This document shows, in pieces, positions 8,304 to 16,890 of a stretch of DNA of 51,538 nucleotides (position 1 is the stretch's first letter; the number at the start of each line of letters is the position of its first letter). The DNA is from a virus. A program made the position numbers and the translations under genes. Below the pieces are notes generated by a model. That model saw only the letters and a list, made by a program, of their open reading frames with translations, did no database searches and was not told the origin of the DNA. The stretch is taken from the IMG/VR virus record IMGVR_UViG_3300047453_000226, positions 1 to 51,538 of that record. The stretch is one strand, 5' to 3'.

Positions 8304-8855
8304 ATGGCGTTTGAAAAATTTTTAGCAGAAGCAAAAAAGGTGTATCCTTTTAAAATCGGTATAGCTGGAGAACTTCCAGAAGGCTGTGAGGACATGTTGA
8401 AAACATGCTTAGAAAAGTATGGAGTTAACAACATAACTTCAGGTAAGAAAACACCTATTCAAGAACGTCCATTAGATTTTCCACAACTACAAAATATGGA
8501 AGTTACATATTTTGAAACAGAACTTAATTATCCAACAACAACTCAAGTACTACAAGAGTACTTAGGTCAATGCTGTGGTATAGATCAATCTTACATCATT
8601 GTTAGAAACCCAATGGAACCACAAGAGCAATATCAAGAAGAAACACAAGACGGTGAGTATGTTGCAAAACTAACTACCGAAGAACTAGAAAGTGTTGACG
8701 GCCAAAACGAAGTTGCAAGCAACAGAGTAATGGACTTATTAAAAGAGTTAGAAACAGCTCGTAAAGAGCGTAGTTTCGATACTGTCGACGGACCAGTTGG
8801 TGAGTCAAGTGATATCGACAACAGCGAAAACACTAAAAGCGCAATAGGGAGCTAA
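8304..8855 (+). CDS. Conserved T4-like virion-region protein (183 aa)
   Basis: The N-terminal 100 residues form a compact alpha/beta-looking domain (F-K-I-G-I-A-G-E-L-P-E near residue 16, then Q-E-R-P-L-D-F-P, Y-F-E-T-E-L-N-Y-P-T-T). The C-terminal part is acidic and low in complexity. Homologous proteins sit between gp16 and gp17 in marine T4-like phages, but I know no function. The high acidity suggests a scaffold or packaged internal protein; this is inference. The next gene follows after 2 nt. Confidence 0.7.
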   Translation: MAFEKFLAEAKKVYPFKIGIAGELPEGCEDMLKTCLEKYGVNNITSGKKTPIQERPLDFPQLQNMEVTYFETELNYPTTTQVLQEYLGQCCGIDQSYIIVRNPMEPQEQYQEETQDGEYVAKLTTEELESVDGQNEVASNRVMDLLKELETARKERSFDTVDGPVGESSDIDNSENTKSAIGS

Positions 8856-8857
8856 TT

Positions 8858-9667
8858 ATGAATATGAAAGATATGATTCAGCGAATGACAGATATCGAAG
8901 CTGAAAAACAACAATTAAATGAAAACGAAGCAGGTATGCCGCCTATGGATGCTCCAATGAGTGCTCCAGCAATGGACCAAGGCAATCCTGTAACAATTAA
9001 CGTATCAATGAATGCTAGTGGCAAAGAACACGTAGCAGACTTATTAGATATGATGAAAAATGCAGGGTTAAATGATGCAGAACCTGTAAGTGCAAAAACA
9101 CTTTCACCACGTATGGATATGGAACGTTTAGCAGGTATTATGGATGATCCAAAGATTCCAGGTAAAGACGAAGTACCAGGTGACGAAGATACAACAGATA
9201 GTAGTTGTAATGATGACATTGATGCAGACGATGAATCAGTAGAAGAATTTGCTAATTCACCTGAAGGGTCAGCAGGCGATCCAGAATACAAAGATCATCA
9301 CCACATGACAAAAGATTTAAGTGGCGGTATTAATCGTAAGAAGAAACAATACAAAGCTGCACAGCCAGGCGATAATGCAATGGCAATGGAAGGTATTAAA
9401 GAGCACCTTTATAACTTACTAGCTGAAAAGAAAGGCAAGCCAGACTTTTTAGATCTAGACAAAGACGGTGACAAGAAAGAGCCTATGAAAAAAGCTGCTA
9501 AAGACGCAGGCAAAGGCAAAGGTAGCAAACCTAAAAAAGGTAAAGTACCTCCACAGTTTCAAAAAGAAGCATACGAAGATAAAAAAGATAAAACAGAGAA
9601 GTGTCCAGAATGCGGTAAAACTGGAAAAGTTAAATTGATGGCTTGTGCCAGCTGCGGCTGTAAATAA
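8858..9667 (+). CDS. Acidic structural-region protein with C-terminal zinc ribbon
   Basis: The 269-residue protein begins with a short helical, Met-rich region, continues with a strongly acidic stretch (about residues 100-145, D-D-I-D-A-D-D-E-S), then a Lys/Gly-rich basic stretch, and ends in a four-cysteine zinc ribbon, C-P-E-C-G-K-T-G-K ... C-A-S-C-G-C. The split into acidic and basic tracts suggests an internal or scaffolding protein, and the ribbon may bind nucleic acid. I do not recognise a characterised homologue. It is coupled to the upstream gene (2-nt gap) and followed by a strong terminator. Confidence 0.7.
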   Translation: MNMKDMIQRMTDIEAEKQQLNENEAGMPPMDAPMSAPAMDQGNPVTINVSMNASGKEHVADLLDMMKNAGLNDAEPVSAKTLSPRMDMERLAGIMDDPKIPGKDEVPGDEDTTDSSCNDDIDADDESVEEFANSPEGSAGDPEYKDHHHMTKDLSGGINRKKKQYKAAQPGDNAMAMEGIKEHLYNLLAEKKGKPDFLDLDKDGDKKEPMKKAAKDAGKGKGSKPKKGKVPPQFQKEAYEDKKDKTEKCPECGKTGKVKLMACASCGCK

Positions 9668-9698
9668 GTAATAAAAAGACTACTAGCTCTCACAACTC

Positions 9699-9726
9699 AA
9701 ATAGCGACTCCGGTCGCTATTTTTTT
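9699..9726 (+). terminator. Rho-independent terminator before gp17
   Basis: AAATAGCGAC/GTCGCTATTT stem with TCCG tetraloop and seven T residues, ending just before the gp17 late promoter. Confidence 0.9.
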
Positions 9727-9727
9727 C

Positions 9728-9735
9728 ACTAAATA
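9728..9735 (+). promoter_or_regulatory. Late promoter directly abutting gp17 ATG
   Basis: An ACTAAATA box sits at the end of the terminator T-run; TTAAT is all that separates it from the ATG at 9741. A leaderless mRNA is predicted. Confidence 0.6.
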
Positions 9736-9740
9736 TTAAT

Positions 9741-11324
9741 ATGGCAACTAAAAGTTTAGATGGTGTTCTCACCAAGAAAGCAAATCAGAAAGAAACGTTT
9801 ACCGAGGCTCAGATTGAAGACCTTGCTAAATGTATGGACCCTGATTTAGGATATTTGTATTTTGCAGAGAAATTTGCATTTATTCAGCATCCTGTAAAAG
9901 GCAAACTATTGTTTGCTCCGTTTGAATACCAGTTACGATTAATGCACTCATATCACAGTTATCGTTTTAACATTAATATGATGCCTAGACAAACAGGCAA
10001 AACTACATGTGCTAGTATCTATCTTGCTTGGTATGCAATGTTTAACCCAGATCAAACTATTCTTGTTGCGGCACACAAGTACACAGGCGCACAAGAGATT
10101 ATGGCACGTATACGTTACGTATACGAAACTTGTCCAGATCATATTAGAGCAGGTGTTACCAGTTACAATAAAGGTAGTATTGAATTTGAAAATGGTTCAC
10201 GTATTGTAGCACAAACTACAACAGGCAACACAGGACGTGGTATGTCTATATCATTACTATACTGTGACGAGTTTGCATTTGTGCAACCTAATATTGCTGA
10301 AGAGTTTTGGACATCAATATCACCTACACTAGCAACAGGTGGTCGTGCTATTATTACTAGTACACCAAACAGTGACGAAGATACATTTGCAACTATTTGG
10401 AAGCAAGCAGAAGAAAAATTTGATGAACACGGTAACGAACAAGAGTTAGGTATAAACGGGTTTCATAGTTTTGTTGCCCAATGGGATGAACATCCTGATA
10501 GAGACGAAGAATGGAAAGTCCAAGAAATAGGACGTATAGGCGAAGAAAAGTTTAGACGTGAATATGGTTGTGAATTCTTAGTATTTGATGAAACATTAAT
10601 ATCAAGTATATATCTTGCAACCATGGAAGGTGTAAGCCCTATATTAAATATGGGGCAAACACGTTGGTACAAAAAGCCAACTTCAGAATATACATATGCT
10701 GTCGCACTTGACCCTAGTATGGGTACAGGTGGAGACTATGCCGCAATACAAGTGTTTGAACTACCTAGTTATACACAGGTAGCAGAATGGCAACACAACA
10801 CTACAGCAATACCTGGACAAATAAGAGTACTAGCAGACATTTGTAAGTACATACAGTCCGAGACTAATAACGAAAATGGTGTATATTGGTCTGTAGAAAA
10901 TAATGGTATTGGAGAAGCGGCACTAATCGTTATAAACGATTTCGGGGAAGAGAATATACCAGGCCTATTTGTGTCTGAACCAATTCGAAAAGGCCATGTA
11001 CGTAAATTCCGTAAAGGGTTTAACACAACACATGGCACAAAAATAACAGCATGTAGTAGATTAAAAACAATGGTTGAAGGCGACAAAATGATTGTGCATA
11101 GTAAACCATTGTTATCTGAACTAAAGGCATTTGTTGCTACAGGTTCTAGTTTCCAAGCAAAGGTAGGACATCATGATGATTTAATAAGTGCAACATTACT
11201 TGCTATAAGAATGATGGCTGTACTTAAAGACTGGGATCCTAGGATTTATAATACGTTTAATCAGGCAGAAGATTTAGAAGATTATGAACCACCAATGCCT
11301 ATCTTCGTTAGTAGCAACTATTGA
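9741..11324 (+). CDS. gp17: Terminase large subunit gp17
   Basis: The 527-residue packaging motor has the ATPase P-loop variant R-Q-T-G-K-T-T at 83-89, Walker B L-L-Y-C-D-E-F at 172-178, a coupling motif T-S-T-P-N, and an RNase-H-fold nuclease half starting at A-L-D-P-S-M-G-T-G-G-D-Y with a late V-G-H-H-D-D-L. gp17 translocates DNA into the prohead and cuts the concatemer. T4 gp17 is 610 aa, so this is a slightly compact version. No Shine-Dalgarno precedes the ATG, consistent with a leaderless late transcript. Confidence 0.97.
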   Translation: MATKSLDGVLTKKANQKETFTEAQIEDLAKCMDPDLGYLYFAEKFAFIQHPVKGKLLFAPFEYQLRLMHSYHSYRFNINMMPRQTGKTTCASIYLAWYAMFNPDQTILVAAHKYTGAQEIMARIRYVYETCPDHIRAGVTSYNKGSIEFENGSRIVAQTTTGNTGRGMSISLLYCDEFAFVQPNIAEEFWTSISPTLATGGRAIITSTPNSDEDTFATIWKQAEEKFDEHGNEQELGINGFHSFVAQWDEHPDRDEEWKVQEIGRIGEEKFRREYGCEFLVFDETLISSIYLATMEGVSPILNMGQTRWYKKPTSEYTYAVALDPSMGTGGDYAAIQVFELPSYTQVAEWQHNTTAIPGQIRVLADICKYIQSETNNENGVYWSVENNGIGEAALIVINDFGEENIPGLFVSEPIRKGHVRKFRKGFNTTHGTKITACSRLKTMVEGDKMIVHSKPLLSELKAFVATGSSFQAKVGHHDDLISATLLAIRMMAVLKDWDPRIYNTFNQAEDLEDYEPPMPIFVSSNY

Positions 11325-11330
11325 TAAATA
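11323..11330 (+). promoter_or_regulatory. Late promoter directly abutting ATG
   Basis: GATAAATA box overlapping the gp17 stop codon, with only CATT before the ATG at 11335. A leaderless mRNA is predicted. Confidence 0.65.
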
Positions 11331-11334
11331 CATT

Positions 11335-13227
11335 ATGCAGAATATAGATATCATAGCAGAAGAATTGTTTTCAAAAATCAGGGGTAGATTTCCTGGAGTA
11401 ACAATTGGCGACGAAGAAGGTAATGTTACACAAGAACCTAAACAAGCAAGATTCTTTGAATTTCCGTTTAGAGAAGCAGACGCTGATGTAGGCAAAGTAA
11501 GCATATCACTATCAGAAGAAGATGGTGTAGTTGTTATGCACAACAAAGACGTAGCAGAAAACAATGTAAGTAAAAGTACATGGTATGACTTCTTAAAAGA
11601 ATTAAGAACTTTTAGTAAAAAACGTTTACTAAATTTTACAACTAGAGACATAACAAAGTCTAACTTAGAGAAAAGAGACTATAAATATCTTGCACAGCGA
11701 TCCGGAGATAGCAACATGACAGAATCAAAATTATATGGCACATCTAAGATAAGTTATCAAGATGTTGGAGAAGCCAGACTAGTAATTAAGCACAACGAAA
11801 GTATTGACCAAACTTCACCTACAGGACGTAATAGAAGCATTGGTAGAATATATGTAGAATCACCACAAGGTGAGCGTTTCTTATATCCATACAAACATTT
11901 AAGTGGTGCAAGAGCAATGGCTCGTCACGTTGCAGAAGGCGGTAATGCTTATGATGATTTTGGTAAGCACATTACAAGCCTAAGCGAAGAATTAGCAAAA
12001 CTTAGAAAGTTCAAAAATTACATGGGTCGCTCTAGTGTAATGGCAGAAAGTCTAAGTGAATATATGGATGTTGTTAAAGAACGTGTTGCATCAGTTAAGA
12101 AGACAATTGAATCATTACAAAAGCCAAAGTTTTATGCAGAAGCATTTGAAGCATTTGCTCCAGTTGTATTAGAAGATGTTCCGGCAGACGTTGCTGAAAA
12201 TTGGATTGACCAATTAACTATTAGACAGTTTAATGAAGAACTATCAGATGTATTTCCATACATTTACAAACTAGTAAGTGAAGCAAGTAAAGCAGAAGAA
12301 ATTAATCCAGGTGACTTAGACGAGTCAGGCTTACAACGTTACACAGGTATTAAGAAGTACGGCAAAAAAGGTTTTGAAGAATTACAAAAAGCAGGACGTG
12401 AGGGCGCCGGCGAAGAAGAAAAAGGTAAAATTAAAGACAAGTATCTAAGTAAAGAAGAAATTGCATTAGAACAAGGCTTTGAAGATATGATGGGTCAGTT
12501 TGCTGAAGGCGAAATGAAATGGAAGCAAACTAGTATGTCACCAGAAGAAGCTGTAGCAAAGTACGGCAAAGAACACGTAAAAGTTAAAAAAGGCGGACTA
12601 CGCAACGGTGACGATATGGTATCAGTACATGTTGCAGATGAAAGTTTTGATCCAAGTTCGGAGCCAAGCAAAGCAGATATGATGGCAGACGAATTTATGT
12701 CAGCATATGAAAAAGGTGGTGAACCAGCACTAGCAAAAGCAATGGGCATAAGCGATCAAGAACTTGATCAAGAAATTACCGAGTACGGCATGGAACATGG
12801 CTTACATGCTGATGACGATAGAGATGATATTATCCAAGGTGTTATTGAACAAATGATCGATAACATGGACGAAGGCAATGCATATGCACACGCTGTAAAG
12901 AAAGCCAAAATGAATGGCAAGAAAAAAGGCGACAAAGTTGACGGACCAGACGGCGACGAAATAACACTTGAAAAGGACGAAAAGACACCATTAGGCGAGT
13001 TCATCCTTTCATACTATGATAGAGAAAACGGAAGTTTCCCTAAAGGTGAAACAGCAGTACTAACTATGATAGAAAAAGATTACGGTGAAGAGTTTATTGA
13101 ACCAGCAAAAACTTTCATCGAAAAGATCAATCAAACTTTTGAAGAGTTTCAAATGAGAAACAATCCTCAACAAATGGAAACAGACTCAGAGTATGATCGA
13201 ATGAGAGAATTAGCGGGACTCCGTTAA
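11335..13227 (+). CDS. Large conserved structural-region protein (630 aa)
   Basis: I chose the ATG at 11335 rather than an in-frame one inside gp17, because the late box lies just ahead of it. The protein is acidic, largely helical and lacks membrane segments. A folded N-terminal region carries F-F-E-F-P-F and S-W/T-Y-D-F-L-K-E-L-R-x-F followed by F-T-T-R-D-I-T-K-S-N-L-E-K-R-D-Y, a pattern I associate with uncharacterised marine T4-like phage proteins. The C-terminal half is rich in Glu/Lys/Met and resembles a long flexible or coiled region. A virion-internal or assembly role is plausible from location only. Confidence 0.7.
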   Translation: MQNIDIIAEELFSKIRGRFPGVTIGDEEGNVTQEPKQARFFEFPFREADADVGKVSISLSEEDGVVVMHNKDVAENNVSKSTWYDFLKELRTFSKKRLLNFTTRDITKSNLEKRDYKYLAQRSGDSNMTESKLYGTSKISYQDVGEARLVIKHNESIDQTSPTGRNRSIGRIYVESPQGERFLYPYKHLSGARAMARHVAEGGNAYDDFGKHITSLSEELAKLRKFKNYMGRSSVMAESLSEYMDVVKERVASVKKTIESLQKPKFYAEAFEAFAPVVLEDVPADVAENWIDQLTIRQFNEELSDVFPYIYKLVSEASKAEEINPGDLDESGLQRYTGIKKYGKKGFEELQKAGREGAGEEEKGKIKDKYLSKEEIALEQGFEDMMGQFAEGEMKWKQTSMSPEEAVAKYGKEHVKVKKGGLRNGDDMVSVHVADESFDPSSEPSKADMMADEFMSAYEKGGEPALAKAMGISDQELDQEITEYGMEHGLHADDDRDDIIQGVIEQMIDNMDEGNAYAHAVKKAKMNGKKKGDKVDGPDGDEITLEKDEKTPLGEFILSYYDRENGSFPKGETAVLTMIEKDYGEEFIEPAKTFIEKINQTFEEFQMRNNPQQMETDSEYDRMRELAGLR

Positions 13228-13255
13228 TTATTTCAAAATAAAGGCAAGAAAACGC

Positions 13256-13284
13256 TTGACTTTATAAATATATGAGTGTAACAT
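13256..13284 (+). promoter_or_regulatory. Overlapping early/late promoter for gp32
   Basis: TTGACT (13256-13261), 17-nt spacer, TAACAT (13279-13284). The spacer itself contains a perfect late box TATAAATA at 13263-13270. The two overlapping elements could give both middle and late transcription. Confidence 0.6.
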
Positions 13285-13295
13285 GTAATACATGT
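13281..13295 (+). promoter_or_regulatory. Perfect 15-bp palindrome upstream of gp32
   Basis: ACATGTA and TACATGT flank one A, a perfect dyad overlapping the -10 region and predicted start. It could be an operator or the start of a structured leader; T4 gp32 represses its own translation through leader RNA. Confidence 0.45.
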
Positions 13296-13350
13296 GTTAT
13301 ACTTTTTAGGCACATAAAATAACCATAAAGGCATATAGGAGGCATAAATT

Positions 13351-14349
13351 ATGGCATCATTAGCAGAAATCCGAGCAAAGCTCAAACAACAAGAAGCCAA
13401 TACTGGCGGAAACAGAGGACCACAAGGTCCCAACCCAATTTACCCATTTTGGAATATGAAAGAAGGCGAGAGTTCAACTCTACGTTTCCTTCCTGACGGT
13501 AACCCAGATAACACATTTTTCTGGGCAGAACGTTTGATGATCAAACTTCCATTTGCTGGAGTAAAAGGCGAAACAGACTCACGTCCTGTGCAAGTACAAA
13601 TTCCATGTATGGAAATGTACGGCGAAACATGTACTATTCTTAATGAAGTACGTGGTTGGTTTAAAGATCCATCATTAGAAGATATGGGTCGTAAGTATTG
13701 GAAAAAGCGTTCATACGTATTCCAAGGCTTTGTAACTGACAATCCAATCTCCGATGACGAAGCACCTGAAAATCCAGTCAGACGCTTTATTATTGGTCCG
13801 CAAATTTTCCAAATCATCAAGCAAGCATTGATGGACCCAGACATGGAAGAATTGCCAACAGATTACACAGCAGGTGTAGACTTCCGTCTTAACAAAACTA
13901 GCAAAGGTGGTTACGCAGACTATTCCACGTCAACATGGGCTCGTAGAGATCGTCCATTAGGCGATGCTGAAATGAATGCTGTTAACACACATGGCTTGTT
14001 TAATCTAAGTGACTTCTTACCTAAGAAGCCAGATGAGACAGCTGTCAAAGTTATGCAAGAGATGTTTGAAGCATCTGTAGACGGCGAAGCGTATGACGCA
14101 GAACGTTGGAGTCAATACTTCCGTCCTGCAGGTATGCAAGCACGTACAGGCGACCCGCAAGTAGCGGCAAGTGCTAATGCAACAGCAACATCTCGTTCAT
14201 CAGAGCCAGTAGCACCTGCGGCACCAGCTGCACCAGCACCGGCACCTGAACCAGTAGCAGAAGCGGCACCAGCTGCAGAAGCGACTCCTGCACCTGAAGG
14301 TAACGCAAGTGACATACTTGCAATGATTCGAAACAGACAGAGTCAATAA
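13351..14349 (+). CDS. gp32: Single-stranded DNA-binding protein gp32
   Basis: The 332-residue protein matches T4 gp32 in order: a short basic N-terminal LAST-like region (R-A-K-L-K-Q-Q-E), a core with Y-P-F-W-N-M-K-E-G-E and T-L-R-F-L-P-D-G, paired cysteines C86 and C94 in the zinc region, W-K-K-R-S-Y-V-F-Q-G-F, and an Ala/Pro/Glu-rich C-terminal tail for partner binding. gp32 coats ssDNA in replication and recombination and recruits UvsX/UvsY and the helicase. A TAGGAGG ribosome site precedes the ATG. uvsX and uvsY follow, forming a recombination cluster. Confidence 0.95.
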   Translation: MASLAEIRAKLKQQEANTGGNRGPQGPNPIYPFWNMKEGESSTLRFLPDGNPDNTFFWAERLMIKLPFAGVKGETDSRPVQVQIPCMEMYGETCTILNEVRGWFKDPSLEDMGRKYWKKRSYVFQGFVTDNPISDDEAPENPVRRFIIGPQIFQIIKQALMDPDMEELPTDYTAGVDFRLNKTSKGGYADYSTSTWARRDRPLGDAEMNAVNTHGLFNLSDFLPKKPDETAVKVMQEMFEASVDGEAYDAERWSQYFRPAGMQARTGDPQVAASANATATSRSSEPVAPAAPAAPAPAPEPVAEAAPAAEATPAPEGNASDILAMIRNRQSQ

Positions 14350-14356
14350 TACTTAA

Positions 14357-14428
14357 TGCTTCTACTAGTTAACCCGGATACAGAGATTCACGGTTTACCT
14401 GTCAACGTACCAAACGCTAGTAGAAGCA
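14357..14428 (+). other. Long-range stem-loop between gp32 and uvsX
   Basis: TGCTTCTACTAG (14357-14368) pairs perfectly with CTAGTAGAAGCA (14417-14428) across a 48-nt loop. A 28-codon frame (14356-14442) covers the same bases and would start at the ATG on the stem edge; I see no ribosome site for it. The element could regulate uvsX translation or process the mRNA. Confidence 0.5.
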
Positions 14429-14450
14429 AAACTTTCATATAGGAGATAAA

Positions 14451-15524
14451 ATGGCTAAATCATTTGACGTAAGTAAATTTAGAAAAGACTTAACAAAGTC
14501 TATTCAAGGCATGAGTAGTGGCTTTAACGATCCTACGGATTGGGTAAGCACAGGCTCTTATGCACTTAACTATCTTATTAGTGGCGACTTTAACAAAGGT
14601 GTTCCGCTAGGTAAGGTAACAGTGTTCGCAGGCGAATCTGGTGCAGGTAAAAGTTATTTTGCAGCAGGTAATATTGTAAGACACGCACAAGAACAAGGCA
14701 TCTATGTAGTTTTAATTGACTCAGAAAATGCACTTGATCAAGCATGGTTAGAAGCACTAGGTGTTGACTGTGACGAATCAAAACTACTCAAGTTAAGCAT
14801 GAGTATGATTGATGATGTTGCAAAAACTATTTCAACGTTTATGACAGACTACAAAGCAATGGATGAAGAAGATCGTCCTAAAGTGTTGTTTGTAATTGAT
14901 TCGTTGGGTATGTTACTAACACCAACAGATGTTGATCAGTTTAACAAAGGTGATATGAAAGGTGATATGGGTCGTAAGCCTAAAGCACTAACAGCACTTG
15001 TTAGAAATACTGTTAACATGATTGGTGCTCATAACGTAGGACTTGTTTGTACTAACCACACTTATGCATCGCAGGATATGTTTGATCCAGATGATAAAAT
15101 AAGTGGCGGACAGGGCTTTATATACGCTTCTAGCATTGTTGTAGCAATGAAGAAGATGAAGCTCAAAGAAGATGCAGACGGTAATAAAATCAGTCAAGTC
15201 ATGGGTATCCGTGCTGGCTGTAAAGTAATGAAAACACGTTACGCAAAACCGTTTGAAGGTGTACAAGTAAAGATTCCTTATGAAACAGGAATGAATCCTT
15301 ACAGTGGCATCGTAGAACTTTTTGAAGCAAAAGGCGTCATTGAGAAACAAGGAAACAGACTAAAATATATTACTATGGATGGAGAAGAGATCCTAGAATA
15401 CCGCAAAAATTGGTCAGGCGAATTATTAGACAAAGTAATGTCTGATTACGCTGTAAAAGAGTCAACTGTGGTAAATACCTCTGAAGCAGACGAACCATTA
15501 GAAGAAGCTGTAACAGAGGAGTAA
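14451..15524 (+). CDS. uvsX: UvsX RecA-like recombinase
   Basis: The 357-residue protein has the RecA core: Walker A G-E-S-G-A-G-K-S at 61-68, L-I-D-S-E-N-A-L-D following the first strand, Walker B V-L-F-V-I-D-S-L-G, and the loop region with S-G-G-Q-G-F-I-Y. UvsX forms filaments on ssDNA and drives strand invasion for recombination-dependent replication. Length is near T4 UvsX (391 aa). An ATAGGAG ribosome site lies 6 nt upstream. Its partners gp32 and UvsY flank it. Confidence 0.96.
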   Translation: MAKSFDVSKFRKDLTKSIQGMSSGFNDPTDWVSTGSYALNYLISGDFNKGVPLGKVTVFAGESGAGKSYFAAGNIVRHAQEQGIYVVLIDSENALDQAWLEALGVDCDESKLLKLSMSMIDDVAKTISTFMTDYKAMDEEDRPKVLFVIDSLGMLLTPTDVDQFNKGDMKGDMGRKPKALTALVRNTVNMIGAHNVGLVCTNHTYASQDMFDPDDKISGGQGFIYASSIVVAMKKMKLKEDADGNKISQVMGIRAGCKVMKTRYAKPFEGVQVKIPYETGMNPYSGIVELFEAKGVIEKQGNRLKYITMDGEEILEYRKNWSGELLDKVMSDYAVKESTVVNTSEADEPLEEAVTEE

Positions 15525-15526
15525 TT

Positions 15527-15760
15527 ATGGATTTGGAACAAGCGATTGACGTTTGGAATTTATTCAAAGAGTATGTTGACAAGAAACAAGTTGAATTAGT
15601 TGCCGAAAAGTTTGTTGATCACCTTGCCGATTACGGTGTAGACGATCAACAGATGAAAGAACTATTAGGCAACGATTCACATCTTGATGAAGCGATCGGC
15701 TACTATTTAGAAATAGATGACGTAGACGATTTTAATGACGAAGAGGAAGAGTGGGGTTAA
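15527..15760 (+). CDS. Small acidic conserved protein between uvsX and uvsY
   Basis: The 77-residue acidic helical protein (ending D-D-F-N-D-E-E-E-E-W-G) is separated from uvsX by 2 nt and from uvsY by 2 nt, so all three are probably cotranslated. I know similar uvsX-linked small proteins in marine T4-like phages but no function. Strong negative charge would suit a regulator of UvsX/UvsY or a DNA mimic; this is inference. Confidence 0.75.
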   Translation: MDLEQAIDVWNLFKEYVDKKQVELVAEKFVDHLADYGVDDQQMKELLGNDSHLDEAIGYYLEIDDVDDFNDEEEEWG

Positions 15761-15762
15761 GA

Positions 15763-16218
15763 ATGGGTTGGTATAGTGAAGTATCCAGAGACGTTGGCAA
15801 AATACCTGATGCTGTAGCATTTTTTGAAGCTGAATTAGATGATGCTAAAAAAGAATGTAAGTTAACAGGCAACGTTGAAAAGGCGGCCGCATCTATGCCA
15901 GGCATTGTTGAACATCGCTTTAATCAACTACAAGAGATTGAAGCGATCCTATTCTACTTGAACATAGAGCTACGCAGATTGCGTAGCTCTTATTTCAAAA
16001 AATATCTAGAAAATTATCAACGAGCTTTGTCTAGCCGTGACGTAGAAAAATATGTAGACGGTGAAGCAGACGTTGTTGATTATGAAAAGATTATCAATGA
16101 ATTTGCACTAATGCGTAACAAATGGTTAGGTGTACTTAAAGCACTTGATCAAAAGCAATGGCAAATTACAAACGTAGTTAAACTACGTGTGGCTGGAATG
16201 GAAGATGCCAGCCTTTAA
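15763..16218 (+). CDS. uvsY: UvsY recombination mediator
   Basis: The 151-residue helical protein aligns by pattern with UvsY: I-P-D-A-V-A-F-F-E-A-E-L near residue 13, a central S-M-P-G-I-V-E-H-R-F-N-Q-L-Q-E-I-E-A-I-L, then Y-F-K-K-Y-L and L-M-R-N-K-W-L. UvsY loads UvsX onto gp32-coated ssDNA. Length near T4 UvsY (137 aa). I place the start at the ATG after the upstream stop; a GTG at 15751 is an alternative. A 10-bp perfect hairpin lies inside the gene at 15966-15990. Confidence 0.93.
   Translation: MGWYSEVSRDVGKIPDAVAFFEAELDDAKKECKLTGNVEKAAASMPGIVEHRFNQLQEIEAILFYLNIELRRLRSSYFKKYLENYQRALSSRDVEKYVDGEADVVDYEKIINEFALMRNKWLGVLKALDQKQWQITNVVKLRVAGMEDASL
15966..15990 (+). terminator. Intragenic hairpin within uvsY
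   Basis: AGAGCTACGC and GCGTAGCTCT form a perfect 10-bp stem around AGATT, followed by TATTTC. It resembles a weak terminator or RNA-processing site embedded in coding sequence. Confidence 0.4.
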
Positions 16219-16870
16219 AAAAGACGACGATAAATTAATTTACGAATACATTTGCGACACAGCACCAGATAACATGACAATGTTAGATGTTGGCGCTCGC
16301 ACAGGTAAATGGTGTAAATCTTTTGTAACAGAATTTCCTAATGCAACATTTCATTGCTTTGAAGCATTACCAGAGCAATATGAAAGATGTGCAAATAGAT
16401 TTAGGAAACATAACAATGTTACAGTACACAACTTTGTTATAAGCAATAATTGTAACGAAACAACTTTCTACAAAGATACAGACAGATTAGGTTGGAGTGG
16501 TTTAAGAAAACACTCCTATATGGAAAATTTTGAGGCTTTAAAATTACCTAGTAAAACACTAGACAGTTTTTATTTGCAACCTTATTTTATTAAACTTGAT
16601 GTAGAAGGTGCAGAATTACTAGCACTACAAGGTGCATCATTTACAGTTAAATCAGCAAAAGTAATTTACTTTGAGTGTAACGAAATACACACAAAAGATT
16701 ACTTATATGGTACTGACCAAATATACAATCAACTACGTAACTACGGTTTTACAGTACATGACAAACATCTAAATGAATTAACAAAAGACGAATTTGTACA
16801 TCGTACAGCCGATGCAAGACGGTACGAAGATCCAAAAGGCTATGAATCTAATTTTATAGCATTGCATTAA
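16205..16870 (+). CDS. FkbM-family methyltransferase
   Basis: The 221-residue protein has a class I SAM-binding motif, L-D-V-G-A-R-T-G-K-W, near residue 23 and the FkbM signature F-I-K-L-D-V-E-G-A-E-L near residue 130. FkbM enzymes O-methylate sugars in lipid- or capsule-linked glycans, among other substrates. It overlaps the end of uvsY by 14 nt in a different frame and opens a roughly 10-kb run of glycan-related genes. The actual acceptor is unknown. Confidence 0.85.
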   Translation: MPAFKKDDDKLIYEYICDTAPDNMTMLDVGARTGKWCKSFVTEFPNATFHCFEALPEQYERCANRFRKHNNVTVHNFVISNNCNETTFYKDTDRLGWSGLRKHSYMENFEALKLPSKTLDSFYLQPYFIKLDVEGAELLALQGASFTVKSAKVIYFECNEIHTKDYLYGTDQIYNQLRNYGFTVHDKHLNELTKDEFVHRTADARRYEDPKGYESNFIALH

Positions 16871-16877
16871 CTGCGTA

Positions 16878-16885
16878 CATAAATA
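16878..16885 (+). promoter_or_regulatory. Late promoter directly abutting ATG
   Basis: CATAAATA box with only TCTAT before the ATG at 16891. A leaderless late transcript of the glycan island is predicted. Confidence 0.6.
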
Positions 16886-16890
16886 TCTAT

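Noticed and set aside
8878-9291. Leftward 137-codon frame opposite the zinc-ribbon protein
   Set aside because: Ser-rich shadow of Asp/Glu/Ala codons on the sense strand, with no promoter.
11284-11334. Upstream ATG for the 630-aa protein
   Set aside because: It lies inside gp17 and ahead of the late box, while the ATG at 11335 fits the box exactly.
11274-13004. Several leftward frames opposite gp17 end and the 630-aa protein
   Set aside because: Compositional shadows of acidic codons; the sense gene has a late promoter and continuous frame.
14356-14442. 28-codon frame between gp32 and uvsX as a gene
   Set aside because: It coincides with the long stem, has no ribosome site and no recognisable product; treated as an RNA structure.
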